Below, piece after piece: positions 22,729 through 34,108 of a DNA stretch of 64,000 nt. The position numbers were made by a program, and so were the translations under genes. Under the pieces are notes generated by a model. It worked only from the letters and a program-made list of their open reading frames with translations. It made no database searches and was not told the origin of the DNA. Where the stretch lies: NCBI GenBank assembly GCA_945910005.1, contig OX246740.1, positions 45,790,014-45,854,013 on the forward strand, written 5' to 3'. How positions within the stretch are numbered: position 1 is the first letter of the stretch; each line of letters starts with the position of its first letter. Source of the DNA: Isoperla grammatica. Lineage: Eukaryota; Arthropoda; Insecta; Plecoptera; Perlodidae.

Positions 22729-24426
22729 CCTAACGTGTGGTTAAATAAAAGCATTAATGCATCTATAGAGAGGTGGATAAGGCAATTTAACAGGCCACAT
22801 TTTGTTTGATATTCCTTGTTTTGCTTTTTATATTATTACTTTTACTTACTTTTACTTTTACTCTTTTTTACTATTATCACAATAGACTTTCATATTCGGC
22901 TATACCTGTGATGGGAGAATGAAAGTTAGGTAGCTTTGATTCAAGGTCCGTCGGTCTCATGGCGGATGTTCAGCAAACGAACCCCCATCAGGGGATTTAC
23001 GGACTTTAGGCCCTAGGTCTGATTTAGGTAGGTGTGTCATGGGTGGGTTGGGTAACCAAGGTCCATCACCCTATACCACGGTCAGCAATTGGCTGATAGT
23101 GGTATCCGCTATGACTCTGGTTTCTTGCTGAGGCGAACCTTTAGGAACCAAGCTTTGGTCGCAACGTATCAGATTGGATAGCACTGACTGGTGGAGCTAT
23201 AGTGTGGTAAAAGCACATTGGCCGCCGATGGAGAAGCACGCGCTATTGCTCCTGACGTATAGGCCACCCATGTCCATAAGCTTATGGACATCCGGCCTTA
23301 GAGAGCGTGTTCCTTTAGGGGTGGCCAAGGACAGGTAAAGTGAACGTCCCGTTTTACCCGGGCATCACATTTACGCTTGAGCCTTGTTGTGTCTCGATCC
23401 AGATACAGAGCGATTTAGGTAGCTCTTCTGATTTAGGTAGGTGGTATGGGAAACCAAGTTCCAATCTCCCGCCGCTATCAGCACTTTTTTCGCTGGTAGT
23501 GGTTCCGCCTGGCGCTGGGGGCCCTGTTTTGCAGAGGCGAACCCAATGGTTGAATCTGGTAGTTGGTGGTAGAGGGGTGGAGTGAGTGTGGTAAAAGCAC
23601 GTGCTACAGCTGGGATAGATCCCCTCCAAGTGTCAATAAGCTCCACCCCTGCCGGCTACACGCCCTAAGTATCCTACACGCCTATGTGCGTCGACGGACT
23701 AGGTGAGCTTTCGGGAGAAACCATTGGGGGGGGCCAAGGACAGGTAATTGATGGATTGATCCGTTTTACCCTGGAGTCAATTACGCTTGAGCCAAGCCGA
23801 GTTCTCGAACCAGTTGCCGAACACCCTTCCTGCATGGTATGAGTAGTTCATTTTAAGGGTTGGTTTAGTTAATTTTAAGGATTTAAAGCATTTTAAGGGT
23901 GTCTGCATTCAAAGCACATTGTTGCACTGTCATGGCATCGTATGAAACTAAATTGGCTCGTTGAATGGTCTATTTATTGTAGGACTTGGTGGTACAGAAT
24001 TGCACCGTAAGGCAGCCACAGCTGGCTAACAAAACTATCTGCTTGACAGGGTAAATTAATGAAAATGTAGTACAATGATCAATGGTCATAAGTGCTCATT
24101 GCACTGTGCCTAGAGCCTTCTGTATTGTCACTGATATAATGCTAACAGTTGTATGAAGTATGAACATAATATGTGTGTTGTTACACAATTTGTAATGGTT
24201 GTGCATAATTATGAAAGTCCAGAATTTATGAAATTAATGGTCAAATGAAATCACATTTGCAGAAAATTCTGAAGACGAATTTTAATAACCTGGTCATTTT
24301 CAGTGAATTGCTGGGCATATTGGAAACTTATTGGTTTTGTTACAATACTGAGGTACCTAGCCTTGTATATAATACTCTTTGTAGGCCTCTAATTTTCATC
24401 ATAAATGTACCACTGAACCTTTCAGC
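22729..24426 (+). repeat. 1.72-kb direct tandem duplication, unit 2
   Basis: Copy of 21005-22728. The central 1.1 kb is nearly identical while the final 350 bases have diverged more (lost (TTG)n run, several substitutions), hinting at gene conversion in the middle or different constraint along the unit. Confidence 0.95.
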
Positions 24427-26290
24427 TTTAAGCCAAAATAACATTGCCTAGTAGGCGTACATGTACACCGTAAAACTTCTTATAAGAAACTGATAACAAA
24501 GTGTTTTCGATGCCCCAGATGTTCGTATATAATACACATGGAAATGTAAGATCCCTGTAAACAAATATTCTTATAACATACTATTTTGGTCCCTGAAAGT
24601 TTGTTTTAAAGAAATTTCACTATATAGTGTATATTTGACATGAAATCTCTTGCAAAGCTTATGACAAAGATTACATGTCCAGTAGAGTGGCATCAGCTTG
24701 AACAACCCTGTCACATAACCAAACGTATAATTGGACAATATTGATGGTAAATTGTGCTTGCTCAGTAAGACTACTTAACGCACATATATTGGTGTACTGG
24801 CTGCAATCATCGTAATTGAATTTTGGGGAAAACGTGTTCTTTTGTAAATGTATTTTCTTGTCAACGAACCTCGCCTCCCACTCTACTAACGGAGACCATT
24901 GGGCCTTCTATCAAACACAATTGTACATATTTCAATGGAAGATGGAAAAATGTGGGTTGGTTAGTTAAACCGCTAAGTACTAAAGCTAGGTACTTCCTGC
25001 AAAAAGTGTTATTAGCTTTGATATTTCTGAACTGTGTGAAGGATATGTTGTACCCTTGGTTTCGGGTGTCAATTATTTCCTAAAATCTGACGTGGGCTGA
25101 GGTGACTAACCTCCATCGTCAGCTAGTAGCAATGCACAAATTAAGTCACCAACAAAGTTTTTTAGTTCAGAATTGGTCTGCCTTTGTGACCGTAATCATT
25201 CTTTAGCCTCATCTCTTTTGCATCAAAATTGAAAACTGATTGTTCTCGTGGACATAAAACAGTCACTTTATTATGCCTATTGCAAGTTTTGACAAGGTAC
25301 GTCCAACAGGGAAATATTTTTGTTCGGTAAATCTCTAGCCTCAAAACCTAACCCAACTAAGTATATTTTGTTATGAGGGAAAATGTATCTCTTCAGCCCA
25401 TGACAAATTTCAGGAATAGGTGTCCTTGGGCCAGATTCACAAAACGCTTTATCTCCAAGGTTTAAGCTGATTCAAAGTCTGACAACAGTGCTCTACACAG
25501 CCTGATTGACGATAGTCTCGTGCAATCACCCGGTAATGAGAATGGAAACAGGAACGATGTCTGAAAATGTTCAAGTATGTTTCGCAAAAGTTATTGTATG
25601 CAACGCCTTATATGGCTGTTATGCAACACCTTTCTCATTTCCGTAAGAGAATGCAAAAGACCACAAAGTTTGATATTTGCTTCATCTCAAGGTCGCCGGC
25701 CATATTCACAGCTAGTTAACGTTCTCCATTTAAAGGTTACTTTCGTAATCACTGTTTCGCGTCAAAATAAACAGTTCAAGCCATTTGAACTATACAAACT
25801 TATCAACATATCCATCTCTTGGGAAATCCAATGTTGCAATATTGCATTTCTTTTAATTTTCGTTTTGTGCATGCACTTAAATAAAAATAAATGTGCATTT
25901 TAATGTACCCATAAGTTACAAGAACTGATTTTCATTGGGGGACATTCATACAGTTTATTATGTGCATCGTTGCATTCGTTTCTCATTACCGGTGACGTCA
26001 CGGCTTTATAAGACACGGTTATAAGTTTCTATAACCTCAAAGAAGTTATTTTCACTAGTAATAAACACTCACGTGTCAAGCTACAGCGCAATAACCAACA
26101 TGTTTAGTGAATTGTAAAGTCGCTGGCATATTGCATTGGGATCATCTTTGAAAGAACAATTCCGAATATAATGTTAATAGTGAATTTTACCAAGCAGACC
26201 AAAGTCTGGGACATAAATTTGCTAGTGACGAACTTGGATCTGTGATATTGAAAGTGTGCTGCCTATTGATAAAACATATGAATCTGGCTC
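24427..26290. other. Intergenic stretch without supported gene
   Basis: Short ORFs show no splice-bounded or recognisable coding pattern. A CGGCCATATTCACAGCTAG word (about 25697) recurs near 60768, marking a diverged repeat. A TGACGTCA palindrome lies near 25993. Confidence 0.5.
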
Positions 26291-26448
26291 CTGCAGGGCG
26301 ATTCTGAATGTGCAACGATGGGGTTTTCACTGGTTTCGGTTGTTAAAAGAAGGCGATGAGCCAATCACCAATCACCATTGCATTGGCCTTGAGTAATGAC
26401 CAAAACCGCTGATAAACTTATCTTCGCTCATACAGAATCGCCCTGCAG
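26291..26448. mobile_element. Short MITE with CTGCAGGGCGATTCTG ends
   Basis: 16-bp perfect terminal inverted repeats CTGCAGGGCGATTCTG / CAGAATCGCCCTGCAG. If the true ends are GGGCGATTCTG, the flanks give TGCA on each side, but the palindromic sequence makes the duplication ambiguous. The centre contains CCAATCACCAATCACC. Confidence 0.75.
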
Positions 26449-27200
26449 ATCATTGAAACTGTTATCGTAACTATGGGATACCGTACGACATGGACAATAC
26501 ATTACGAGCAGTCTAACCTACCTTGGGTATGCTCAAGCAAGCGAGCTTCAAATCTAGTAAATTACTATTAAAATATCCGGTAAACTATTATTATTACTAT
26601 AGACTTGTGCACGAAGTAATAAGTAAACAGAACAGCTGATTGAATATCGCAGTCTGCCACACACATGGTACGCGGGTAAGATTTAGTCCATACCGCCATT
26701 GGGTTTGAAATATATTTCGACCCAATGATACCACAGCCATCTGTATTGCAGGGGCATACTGCACATTATCTGGGTAGGAATGCTTACAGCTCTGCAGTCA
26801 TACAGTATCCCATGGCGTTATTGTTCATGTACTGATGCAGTAGCGGCTTGAACCTGTATCTAAACTTTTACCGATAAGGGGTGGGTTTGCAGATGCATTT
26901 GAAAGAAAATGTATTGTATTTCTGTATACAGTCAATCTTTGTTAAGCAGTTTTCACGCTGAAGATCCGATACCCCTCGAGTACAATACTAATTAGAATGC
27001 ATTATTGCCATTTTTTTAACAACATGCTTGCCACGCATGGATGTCTGTCCACTCATAAATTATTTATATGTTAAAGACGTTTTTAAAGCCAGGTATCATT
27101 TCTATTGGATTTATTTGTCGACCTGTAGATATATAGGTATTGTTAAAGTCACAAACAAGTAGAAGTAGTGTCACCCTAGATCAAATGGACAGCTAGCGTG
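26449..27200. other. Intergenic stretch
   Basis: No supported gene or element boundary seen. Confidence 0.4.
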
Positions 27201-27204
27201 GTGA

Positions 27205-27256
27205 AGCAGTCGTTCTGACGAGGGGACCCAGTGCGGTCCCGAAACGCGTAAACATA
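27205..27256 (+). ncRNA. Hammerhead-ribozyme-like motif in a PLE tail
   Basis: CTGACGA (27215-27221) matches the CUGANGA core; a 6-bp helix GGGACC / GGTCCC (27223-27228 with 27235-27240) follows; then GAAA (27241-27244) and ACGCGTA, giving a very short self-complementary helix III and a GUA site of the NUH type. Flanking GTT and AAC can start helix I. Short-helix-III hammerheads of this style are known from Penelope-like elements and often act as dimers. Caveats: one extra G lies between the CUGANGA box and helix II, and helix I is short because (TA)n follows directly (27254-27288). Confidence 0.5.
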
Positions 27257-27343
27257 TATATATATATATTTATATATATATATATATAGTGTATACTTGG
27301 AGAGGCCAAAAGGCTGAGTTAATTGGAACTCTGAACAAGATAA

Positions 27344-27590
27344 AACATGTTCTAGTGAGGGGAAAGGTACAGAAGGACGACAGCTTACCTGAGAAAGTAG
27401 GTAGGTCGCTTTGAGAAACATATTAGATGAGAAGACAAATAAACTGAGACGTTTCGGCCAACTAGTGGTCTTGATCACTCAGCGTGAGTAGAAGAACCAG
27501 AACTAGAGTAGTCTAAGCGACCTATCTACTTTCTCAGGTAAGCTGTCGTCCTTCTGTACCTTTCCCCTCACTAGAACATGTTTTACCTAG
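27344..27590. repeat. Inverted repeat around a hammerhead-like motif (PLE-related)
   Basis: Arms AACATGTTCTAGTGAGGGGA... and its complement (about 27345-27412 and 27515-27585, nearly identical over some 68 bp) flank a spacer with, on the minus strand at 27444-27486, a motif ending in GAAACGTC preceded by an AAGACC/GG(C)C stem and an imperfect TGATCA box. One arm contains AGGTAAGCTGTCG as in the window-start remnant. Confidence 0.7.
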
Positions 27591-27645
27591 TTCTAAGTTC
27601 CAGTTATATATATATATCTTAAAAACCTGTCAGGTTATTATGCCA

Positions 27646-27775
27646 CATACCTTTGGTCGACGTTTCTGTGTCGCTGCGGACCCTGTCGTCAGGACAACTC
27701 CTGACAACTCGTGAGTTGTCCTGACGACAGGGTCCACAGAGATCCAGAAACGTCAACCAAAGGTATGTGGCATAA
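27646..27775. repeat. Palindrome carrying two opposed hammerhead-like motifs
   Basis: Arms of about 60 bp (CATACCTTTGGTCGACGTTTC and its complement). Each arm contains CTGACGA, a short stem around GGGTC/GATCC or its counterpart, and GAAACGTC: plus strand 27721-27754, minus strand 27692-27658. The two face away from each other's start, so both strands of a transcript would carry one. Extra unpaired bases next to helix II reduce confidence in catalysis. Confidence 0.6.
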
Positions 27776-27850
27776 TAACCCGACAGGTTTTTAATTTTAA
27801 TAACTCGGGCCACGAAAGCCTAAGTGTTTTAATATATATATATATATTGG
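27776..27850 (+). mobile_element. PLE pLTR tail-like fragment
   Basis: ACTCGGGCCACGAAAGCCTA followed by TTTTAATATATAT resembles CCAGGCCACGAAGGCCTTG plus TTTTAATACATATAT at 35032-35072 and, inverted, 57655-57680. The shared CCACGAA(A/G)GCCT hairpin plus TA-rich end looks like the terminal part of one repeat family. Confidence 0.5.
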
Positions 27851-28494
27851 CCTCCTATCCAATTTGGCTGTCGGGATGAGGAGAGCAGCGTGCTACTCAG
27901 TTTCTTGGGCTGACATCTTCTTTCAATTTACGGAACAAAAACTGGTTAGATACCAATTGTTCACTGTAGTCTACTATTTACCGAATCGAATCCATTTCCC
28001 AGCGGGCTACTGTCCTCCCCCCCCCCCCCCCCCCCATCACTTTCCCCTCCGCGTCGCTTTCCGTGGCATGAAGGACCGCGATGATTGTTTTTCAAAGCAT
28101 ATCATCTTTGAGGGAATGAAAAGAAGATTCTCCCACGGCCTAAATAATATGGCGATGTAAATATTGAGTAATTACCATAATTATATTTACTTCTTTGGTA
28201 AAATATAAATTTAATACTTTGCCTAATTACCGTTTTTTCGTCTTCTATTCGGGTAAATACGGTAATTCTAATTGGCAATACATCAGAATCTCATTTATCT
28301 TGATAAATGTTCACCATCACATTCATGATGTCCACTTTTTCGTTGACGCCCTCTCAAAGCTTGACTGTATTATAACTAGGGTAGTCCAGGTGCTACAGTA
28401 CTCTAGATTATTAATTTGCTTCGAGGATGCTTGCTAATGCAAACTTGATATGGATACGTTTAAGCCGCTACTGTACCGGTGTATTTATTTTCAG

Positions 28495-28598
28495 GTATTA
28501 TGAGTAAATTTTTCCTTGTACTGAAGATTGCACTGCAACAGCCTTATTCCAGTATAGTTTTTGGGTTCAAATTTGAATTATTTGTATTTTCTTTTAAG
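28495..28598 (+). CDS. Weak candidate exon
   Basis: Acceptor GTATTTATTTTCAG (AG at 28493-28494) and donor TTTTAAG|GTAAGA (exon end 28598) enclose 104 bases with an open frame (MSKFFLVLKIALQQPYSSIV plus 14 residues). Composition is AT-rich and the product hydrophobic, so this could easily be chance. Confidence 0.22.
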
Positions 28599-29054
28599 GT
28601 AAGACATTTCGTTATTGTTAATGTTTCGACACATACACACCTACCGTATACGTACCTACATAAAACACCCGCAAACACACACATACATATTTTATGATGT
28701 ACCAGTACATTGCGCACTTGTTTCATAGCAGGGTGCAAACATGCAAACTGCGTCCATAGACTCATCTGCCTCGTCTTATCCGATTATCACGTTATAAAAT
28801 TAGTTTTGCATATTGATCTAAAAACATGTTGACTGAAATCTATTATGATAGCAGGAATTGATATTGATGGTGACCTATCTAATTACAATAGTGTCGTGTG
28901 TCGCCCTCTTCGTACGAAATTGACAGACAAAATTACTAGAAACATAATCTTGTAAGTTATTTACTGAAAACTTTTTCGCAGTTTGACATAGAGAATAATC
29001 ACACCAAAGTAAGGTGAATATATGTTTAATATAAGGCTGTTCTTTTTTCTACAG

Positions 29055-29239
29055 CAATGAATTTCTTTAGAAAAATACCTGCAATTTTTTTATTGATCGA
29101 TCGATTGATCAACAAATTATTGATACTTCTCTGCAGAAATTTGTTAGAGAACAGCCATATTTCAAACGTCTATAAGCGTTATTTAGAAGACGGTAGCGTA
29201 CGTCAGCTACAAGTGATTCATTTGCGCATGCGCGGGGGC
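29055..29239 (+). CDS. Weak candidate terminal exon
   Basis: Acceptor GTTCTTTTTTCTACAG is followed two bases later by an ATG at 29057 and an open frame of 61 codons (MNFFRKIPAIFLLIDRLINK onward) to a stop at 29240-29242. No family is recognised. The following sequence enters a foldback element at 29262. Confidence 0.22.
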
Positions 29240-29261
29240 TAACATGGATTTGTTATAACTC

Positions 29262-29660
29262 GCGTAGGAAATAGTCATTTCACCGCTAAAACATGTCTAA
29301 ACTTACACTCCTCAACCGATAATAGGATTTCTCTCTAATTTTACGTCCGAGTATAAAAGTGTCAAACTGATGACTTTCATTACGAAAATACAAGACATTA
29401 ATCTTGAAAGAGTACATTCAAAAATGATAACATAGCCTATGTAAATTTGTACACAATGTAGTTTCAATGTGTACAAATTTATATATTCTATCATCTTGTA
29501 TATACTCTTTCAAGATTAATATCTCGTGTTTTTGTAATGAAGTCATCAATTTGACACTTTTGTAATAGGACTTAAAATTGCAGAGAATCCTATTATCGGT
29601 TTGGACGTGAGGAGTGGTTTAGACGCATTTTTTAGCGGTAAAATGACTACTTCCGAACGC
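29262..29660. mobile_element. Long imperfect foldback element
   Basis: Arms of roughly 190 bp: left end GTAGGAAATAGTCATTT, right end AAATGACTACTTCC, with internal matching blocks (CCGATAATAGGATT with AATCCTATTATCGG; TCTTGAAAGAGTA with TACTCTTTCAAGA). Several indels show age. Confidence 0.85.
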
Positions 29661-30416
29661 TCTTAAATTCCGTGATAGCTACCAACAAGAATTAAATTGT
29701 AATCAATGAAGAAAATAACGGGCTTTCTCGTCGTGCTAATAGTTTATACCTTATATTTGCCACCTTCGGCGATACCACGGTGCAAAGTTGACTGACACTC
29801 TGTTTCTGGTGGGAGTGAGATCATTAATTGTGATCCGAAATAGTTCGCGCCCTTGGTACTTAAGTTCCCTATCGAAGGGGAGGGACTGAAGACAGTGTTG
29901 TAAAGTAGCGCGCTAAAAGTAGCGCGCTACTGGTAGCATGCTACTTTTCATCAGTAGCGAGACGGTAGCAAGCTACTTTCAAAAATGTGGTAGTGTAGCG
30001 AGTAGCATGCTACATTTTAACAGTAGCAGTAGCGCAAAAGTAGCGGAAAATCACGCTATTTATTTGTCAATCGATTAAATTACAAAATCGTTAAAATCTC
30101 GTTTTCCAAACTCGTTTAGTTTCCACTGTCAATGGGCAAATCACGACTGATTCTGCGAAGCATCCACTACCTCCCCCCCCCCCCCCCGCCCCAACGCGCC
30201 ACCTTTATCATGCCTTTCAACGGGCAACCACCCGCGGTCAACGACTCCTTCTGAGAGCAAGAGTGTTGAATGAATGAACCCACCCTTTTGACAAGTGCGT
30301 GGGTTGGGTTGCCACTTGCCACCCTCCTCGTGACGATAACCTTGCATGGTGCCGGTGCGTGTTGAAGTGAGTTAGTTTTATAGTGGTTTGCTACGATAGT
30401 GACTAGTGACTAGTGA

Positions 30417-30731
30417 GTGAGTGATTATTATTTATTAGTGATACAAACGGCTTTCTTTAAAATAAATCAACCTACAAGTTCGAGTGGTCGTGTGAATGTA
30501 GTTCACAGTAGTGATGAAGATGCAGATGATGTCGACAGCACCACTTCGAATCCTACTCTTCTGTGGCCATCATACGAAAAGTGTTTCTCTTATAAAAGTG
30601 CTGGGAAATCGGGCACCAATACTATGATGGTGCAATGTAAGGTTTGTGTGCCGAAAGTTAAAATAATATCTGTTTGGAAGTCCTCATCATTATTACACAA
30701 AACCATATATTACTTTAATAGAATTTATTAA
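30417..30731 (+). pseudogene. hAT transposase N-terminal fragment with BED-type zinc finger
   Basis: The 104-codon frame contains a stretch SDEDADDVDS, then LWPSYEKCF, then MVQCKVCVPKVK and SSSLLHKTI. Order and spacing (aromatic W, then C-x2-C, then a serine-rich SSSLLH) match the BED zinc finger at the start of hAT transposases. The second zinc-binding His/Cys after the H is not seen before the stop, and no catalytic DDE or dimerisation region follows, so this is a broken remnant. It lies within hAT ends with an intact target duplication, which supports the reading. Confidence 0.7.
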
Positions 30732-31154
30732 TTTGCTGCCCGTAACAAACCACTTATGACATTAGACAATGTCAAGAACATGATATTAATATGTATAAGG
30801 ACGAATGAATCATCATTCATCAACCTACACAAATGAAAAAATGAATTCCCCCTTGATTTGGCTTTAGACAAGCTGAAACGAGAACATTGTTATTGAATTG
30901 ATTAAAACTTCGTGATCATCTTTGACGCCGTCGATGTTGTGGAATGATGCGTTTCCTTTGTTCGGGTTATTGACTAATAATAATTGTACTAATTTAATTT
31001 GCTACCTGTTTATCCAGTTCCCACATGTATGTCGGTAACGTCAGAATAAAGCCTTGTTTACGAACAGCATTCTAGTTGACCTCAGTCACAGATAAAATAT
31101 TATTCTCGAAGTGAAGTGAAATATCTATGCTTCAGTTTAACGCGTGACCTTATG

Positions 31155-31358
31155 AGCGAAGGATACCTCTACGTCAAAAACCGCAGACAATTTTCATTTT
31201 TTAATCATATCTCAAGATTGAAACACAAAATCGAAAATCTGAGACACCATAGCACTGTGGTATGGTGTCTCAGATTTTCGATTTTGTGTTTCAATCTTGA
31301 GATATAATTAAAAAATGAAAATTTTCTGCGGTTTTTGACGTAGAGGTATCCTTCACTC
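31155..31358. mobile_element. Near-perfect foldback nested in the hAT remnant
   Basis: Arms of about 98 bp starting GAAGGATACCTCTACGTCAA, complementary with only a few differences, and a tiny centre around CACTGTGG. High arm identity suggests recent insertion or strong homogenisation. Transcripts would form a long dsRNA hairpin. Confidence 0.92.
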
Positions 31359-31968
31359 TTATGTTCCTATGCACGTTAGCGTTGACAGAATGACAGCCAA
31401 GTTGACGCGGATATTCGTAAACAATAGGCTATTAGGCGTATCGAAGGAATTGACGTACTATTTATTTCTCACACCACAGAACTGACAATCTGGCTCCATC
31501 ATAAAGCGCGTGTTTACGTAACACGATTTACGAAAGTAGCGTGAAAGTAGCGCGCTACTAAAAAAAAGTAGCTGAGCGGTAGCGAAGCTACTTTTTTAAG
31601 CAAGTAGCGAAAAAAGTAGCAAGCTACTTTTTTTAAGCAATTAGCGTTAGCGATAGCATGCTACTTTTTTAGAGTAGCGTTTACAACACTGACTGAAGAT
31701 CAACGTTTTGGGGGGAAATAGTACGGAAACTTTATTTTTTTGCTGCAATTGGCAGACAAGTATTGATTTGGCTAATATTGGACAATATCAGTATTCGGTT
31801 TTTATTCGTTGACCATGCTGTTAATTGGATACCAAATGTTGCAAATTTAAATAGAGTTCACTGTTTATTTTTCATGGCAGATCGAAATGTACATTAATGC
31901 CGCCTTCGCAAGCAGCAAACAAAATAAAAACAAAGCACTATTTATTGTACTCAGTGTGTATCCCAATG

Positions 31969-32085
31969 TTCTATTTTGATGCTAGTTGACTAGCCTAATG
32001 CACTCATACAACAATTAATTATGGTTATAATGAATTGTCATTAATTGTTGCATTAGTCAACTGCATTAGTGCTCACAAAATAGAG
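31969..32085. repeat. Imperfect foldback
   Basis: TTCTATTTTGATG...GTTGACTAG...TAATGCACTCATACAACAATTAAT pairs with the inverted series on the right (ATTAATTGTTGCATTAGTCAACTGCATTAGTG...CAAAATAGAG). Probably a small MITE; ends uncertain. Confidence 0.65.
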
Positions 32086-32295
32086 CGGTGAGATACGCCC
32101 TCAGTTACTAGAACTGATTTTCAGTAGGAGACATTATTCCATCATATGTGCCTCCTTGCTATGAGTGCACAAAAGTGTTATTGTTGAAGTATTGTCTTCA
32201 TAAACCAGTTTTGTTGGATAGACTATAAATAAAATAAAGCCACCGTTAAAATATGGGTTACTATCGTATCAATAGATTTCAGTACTATTTGACTA

Positions 32296-32378
32296 ACTGC
32301 CAAAATCGGGAATCGAACCCTAGACCTTCTGCATTTCAAGCAGAAATAATACTCAGAAACATCGCGATCTCATACCTT
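32296..32378 (-). other. tRNA-like sequence or SINE head (Phe-like anticodon arm)
   Basis: Minus strand: Box B GGTTCGATTCC, preceded by an anticodon-like arm TTCTGC-TTGAAAT-GCAGAA in which the loop would display GAA. The 3' side reads ATTTTGGCA. The presumed 5' acceptor strand does not pair with it and Box A is poor, so a functional tRNA is unlikely; a decayed tRNA gene or SINE head fits better. Confidence 0.4.
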
Positions 32379-33203
32379 TTCTGATGTTGAGTACAGTCAC
32401 AACCCTGATGATGAGTGCCAAGCACCCAACATTATTTTAGAACAACCATGTACGTGTATGTATATACCATGCAAGTGAAAGTCAACAATGTAGTTTATTT
32501 CCCACTGTCCAATCACTGTTTCATATATTTCATATTTGACATATCGATCTATGGTCATCGCTCACTCGTCGATGGTGTTTGGAGCCTACAGGGTTGGTTT
32601 AGTCATGTTATTCAAGTTGCCCGCTGAAATTCAGTCTTGACAAGACTGATTTACTGAGTGGGTAGACTCTAAATTTGAATTTATTTAATTTATTTATTGA
32701 CATTGCCATACACTTTGATGATGGTATGGGCTCAATAATGAATTGGGGAAAATAGGATTTGTTGTAAGCAAACATTTCAATACCGTTCAAACTTGCGTTT
32801 TCCTTAATATCGATAAAAACATACTTTGTGAGGAGTGAAGCTCAACCCTTTTTGGTCCAATTTAAGCTTTCTACTTACTGATAGACAATCCATCTACAAT
32901 TTATAGTATTATTGATATATGGGTGATATATTATACTAAATCTCTTCACATAAACATAATTCATACTCTTAACGTGCATCTTACATCATACACTACAACT
33001 ACATCACATGGTAAATTACATAACTGTGTTACATCCTTACCTTTCTAATTTAGTTTTAGTAACTATATATATATATGTGTCACACGCAGAAACTTATTGA
33101 CCCGGAATAATGTTAAAGCCACACACACAATTGTAAAACGATACCAAGGTAACTTACTTTTAAAACCGGTGAATTTTCGGAGTAACCCGTTCCTACTCCT
33201 TCC

Positions 33204-33482
33204 TCAGACCGAGGCCAACTGCGTCGAGGTTCCTTGTGCCCCTGGTGACGGGTAGTTTACACCGTTAGCGACTGCAGCGCGGCCTGTTGTTGCTGACTGC
33301 AACGAGACTTCCTGTTGCGTACCGTGACGCTTCCTGGTGGCCATTTCGTCTTCTAACACCGGATCCCATACTGGGGACCAAGTATAGCTGGCTTGGCTGT
33401 TAAACACATCCTACTCCTTCATTATGGCCACCGCATTCTCCCAGTCGATGTTGTGACCCTGAGTCCTGCTGTGTTTAGCCAG
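33204..33482 (-). pseudogene. PLE GIY-YIG-region C-terminal fragment (left arm)
   Basis: Minus-strand copy of the coding remnant at 33782-34108. It shares the HNIDWENAV segment and the tail NGVNYPSPGAQGTSTQLASV. A 51-bp in-frame deletion has removed the segment equivalent to KRKIKESAAIRYYGNSI, the part that carries the conserved R-x-x-KE motif of PLE proteins. A stop follows IMKE, as in the other arm. Confidence 0.7.
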
Positions 33483-33781
33483 TAACGAAAAACTGTTATC
33501 CTGTTATATTGTTATATATAATTATATATATATATATATATTATATAAATTATAAGATATATATATATGTATATTGTTATATTGTTATTATGTTATAAAG
33601 AATAAGAGTTTTTGATAGCCAGCCAATAGCCAATTATAAGATATATATATATATGTATATATTGTTATATTGTTAATATGTTATAAAGAATAACAGTTTT
33701 TCGTAGCCAGTAACGAAAAACTGTTATCCTGTTATATTGTTATATTGTTATTATGTTATAAAGAATAACAGTTTTTCGTTA

Positions 33782-34108
33782 CTGGCTAAACACAGCAGGA
33801 CTCGGGGTCACAACATCGACTGGGAGAATGCGGTGGCCATAATGAAGGAGTAGGACGTGTTTAAAAGAAAAATAAAGGAATCCGCGGCAATACGTTACTA
33901 TGGCAACTCTATCAGCCAAGCCAGCTATACTTGGCCCCCAGTATGAGATCCGGTATTAGAAGATGAAATGGCCACCAGGAAGCGTCGCGGTACGCAACAG
34001 GAAGTCTCGTTGCAGTCAGCAACAACAGGTGGCGCTGCAGTCGCTAACGGTGTAAACTACCCGTCACCAGGGGCACAAGGAACCTCGACGCAGTTGGCCT
34101 CTGTCTGA
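33782..34108 (+). pseudogene. PLE GIY-YIG-region C-terminal fragment (right arm)
   Basis: Frame starting LAKHSRTRGHNIDWENAVAI, then KRKIKESAAIRYYGN, ending STQLASV and a stop at 34106-34108. The pattern H-x5-H-x-IDW ... RKIKE-x-x-IR is characteristic of the C-terminal end of Penelope-like proteins, downstream of the GIY-YIG nuclease signature. Two internal stops (after IMKE and after WPPV) make it non-functional as it stands. The reverse transcriptase and the GIY-YIG motif itself are absent. Downstream lies a minus-strand hammerhead-like motif at 34258-34295. Confidence 0.75.

Larger units (their letters stand above)
29893..31691. mobile_element. hAT element remnant (TSD ACTGAAGA)
   Basis: Terminal repeats CAGTGTTGTAAA / TTTACAACACTG, exact 8-bp duplication ACTGAAGA at 29885-29892 and 31692-31699. 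Subterminal zones on both sides repeat AGTAGC and GCTACT words. At 1799 bp it is too short for a full transposase but keeps an N-terminal zinc-finger fragment (30417-30731). A foldback is nested at 31155-31358. A C-run lies at about 30173-30187. Confidence 0.95.

Noticed and set aside
21623..23646. Paired 81-91 codon ORFs on both strands
   Set aside because: Duplicated with the 1.72 kb unit and overlapping in three frames; no splice signals or recognisable domain.
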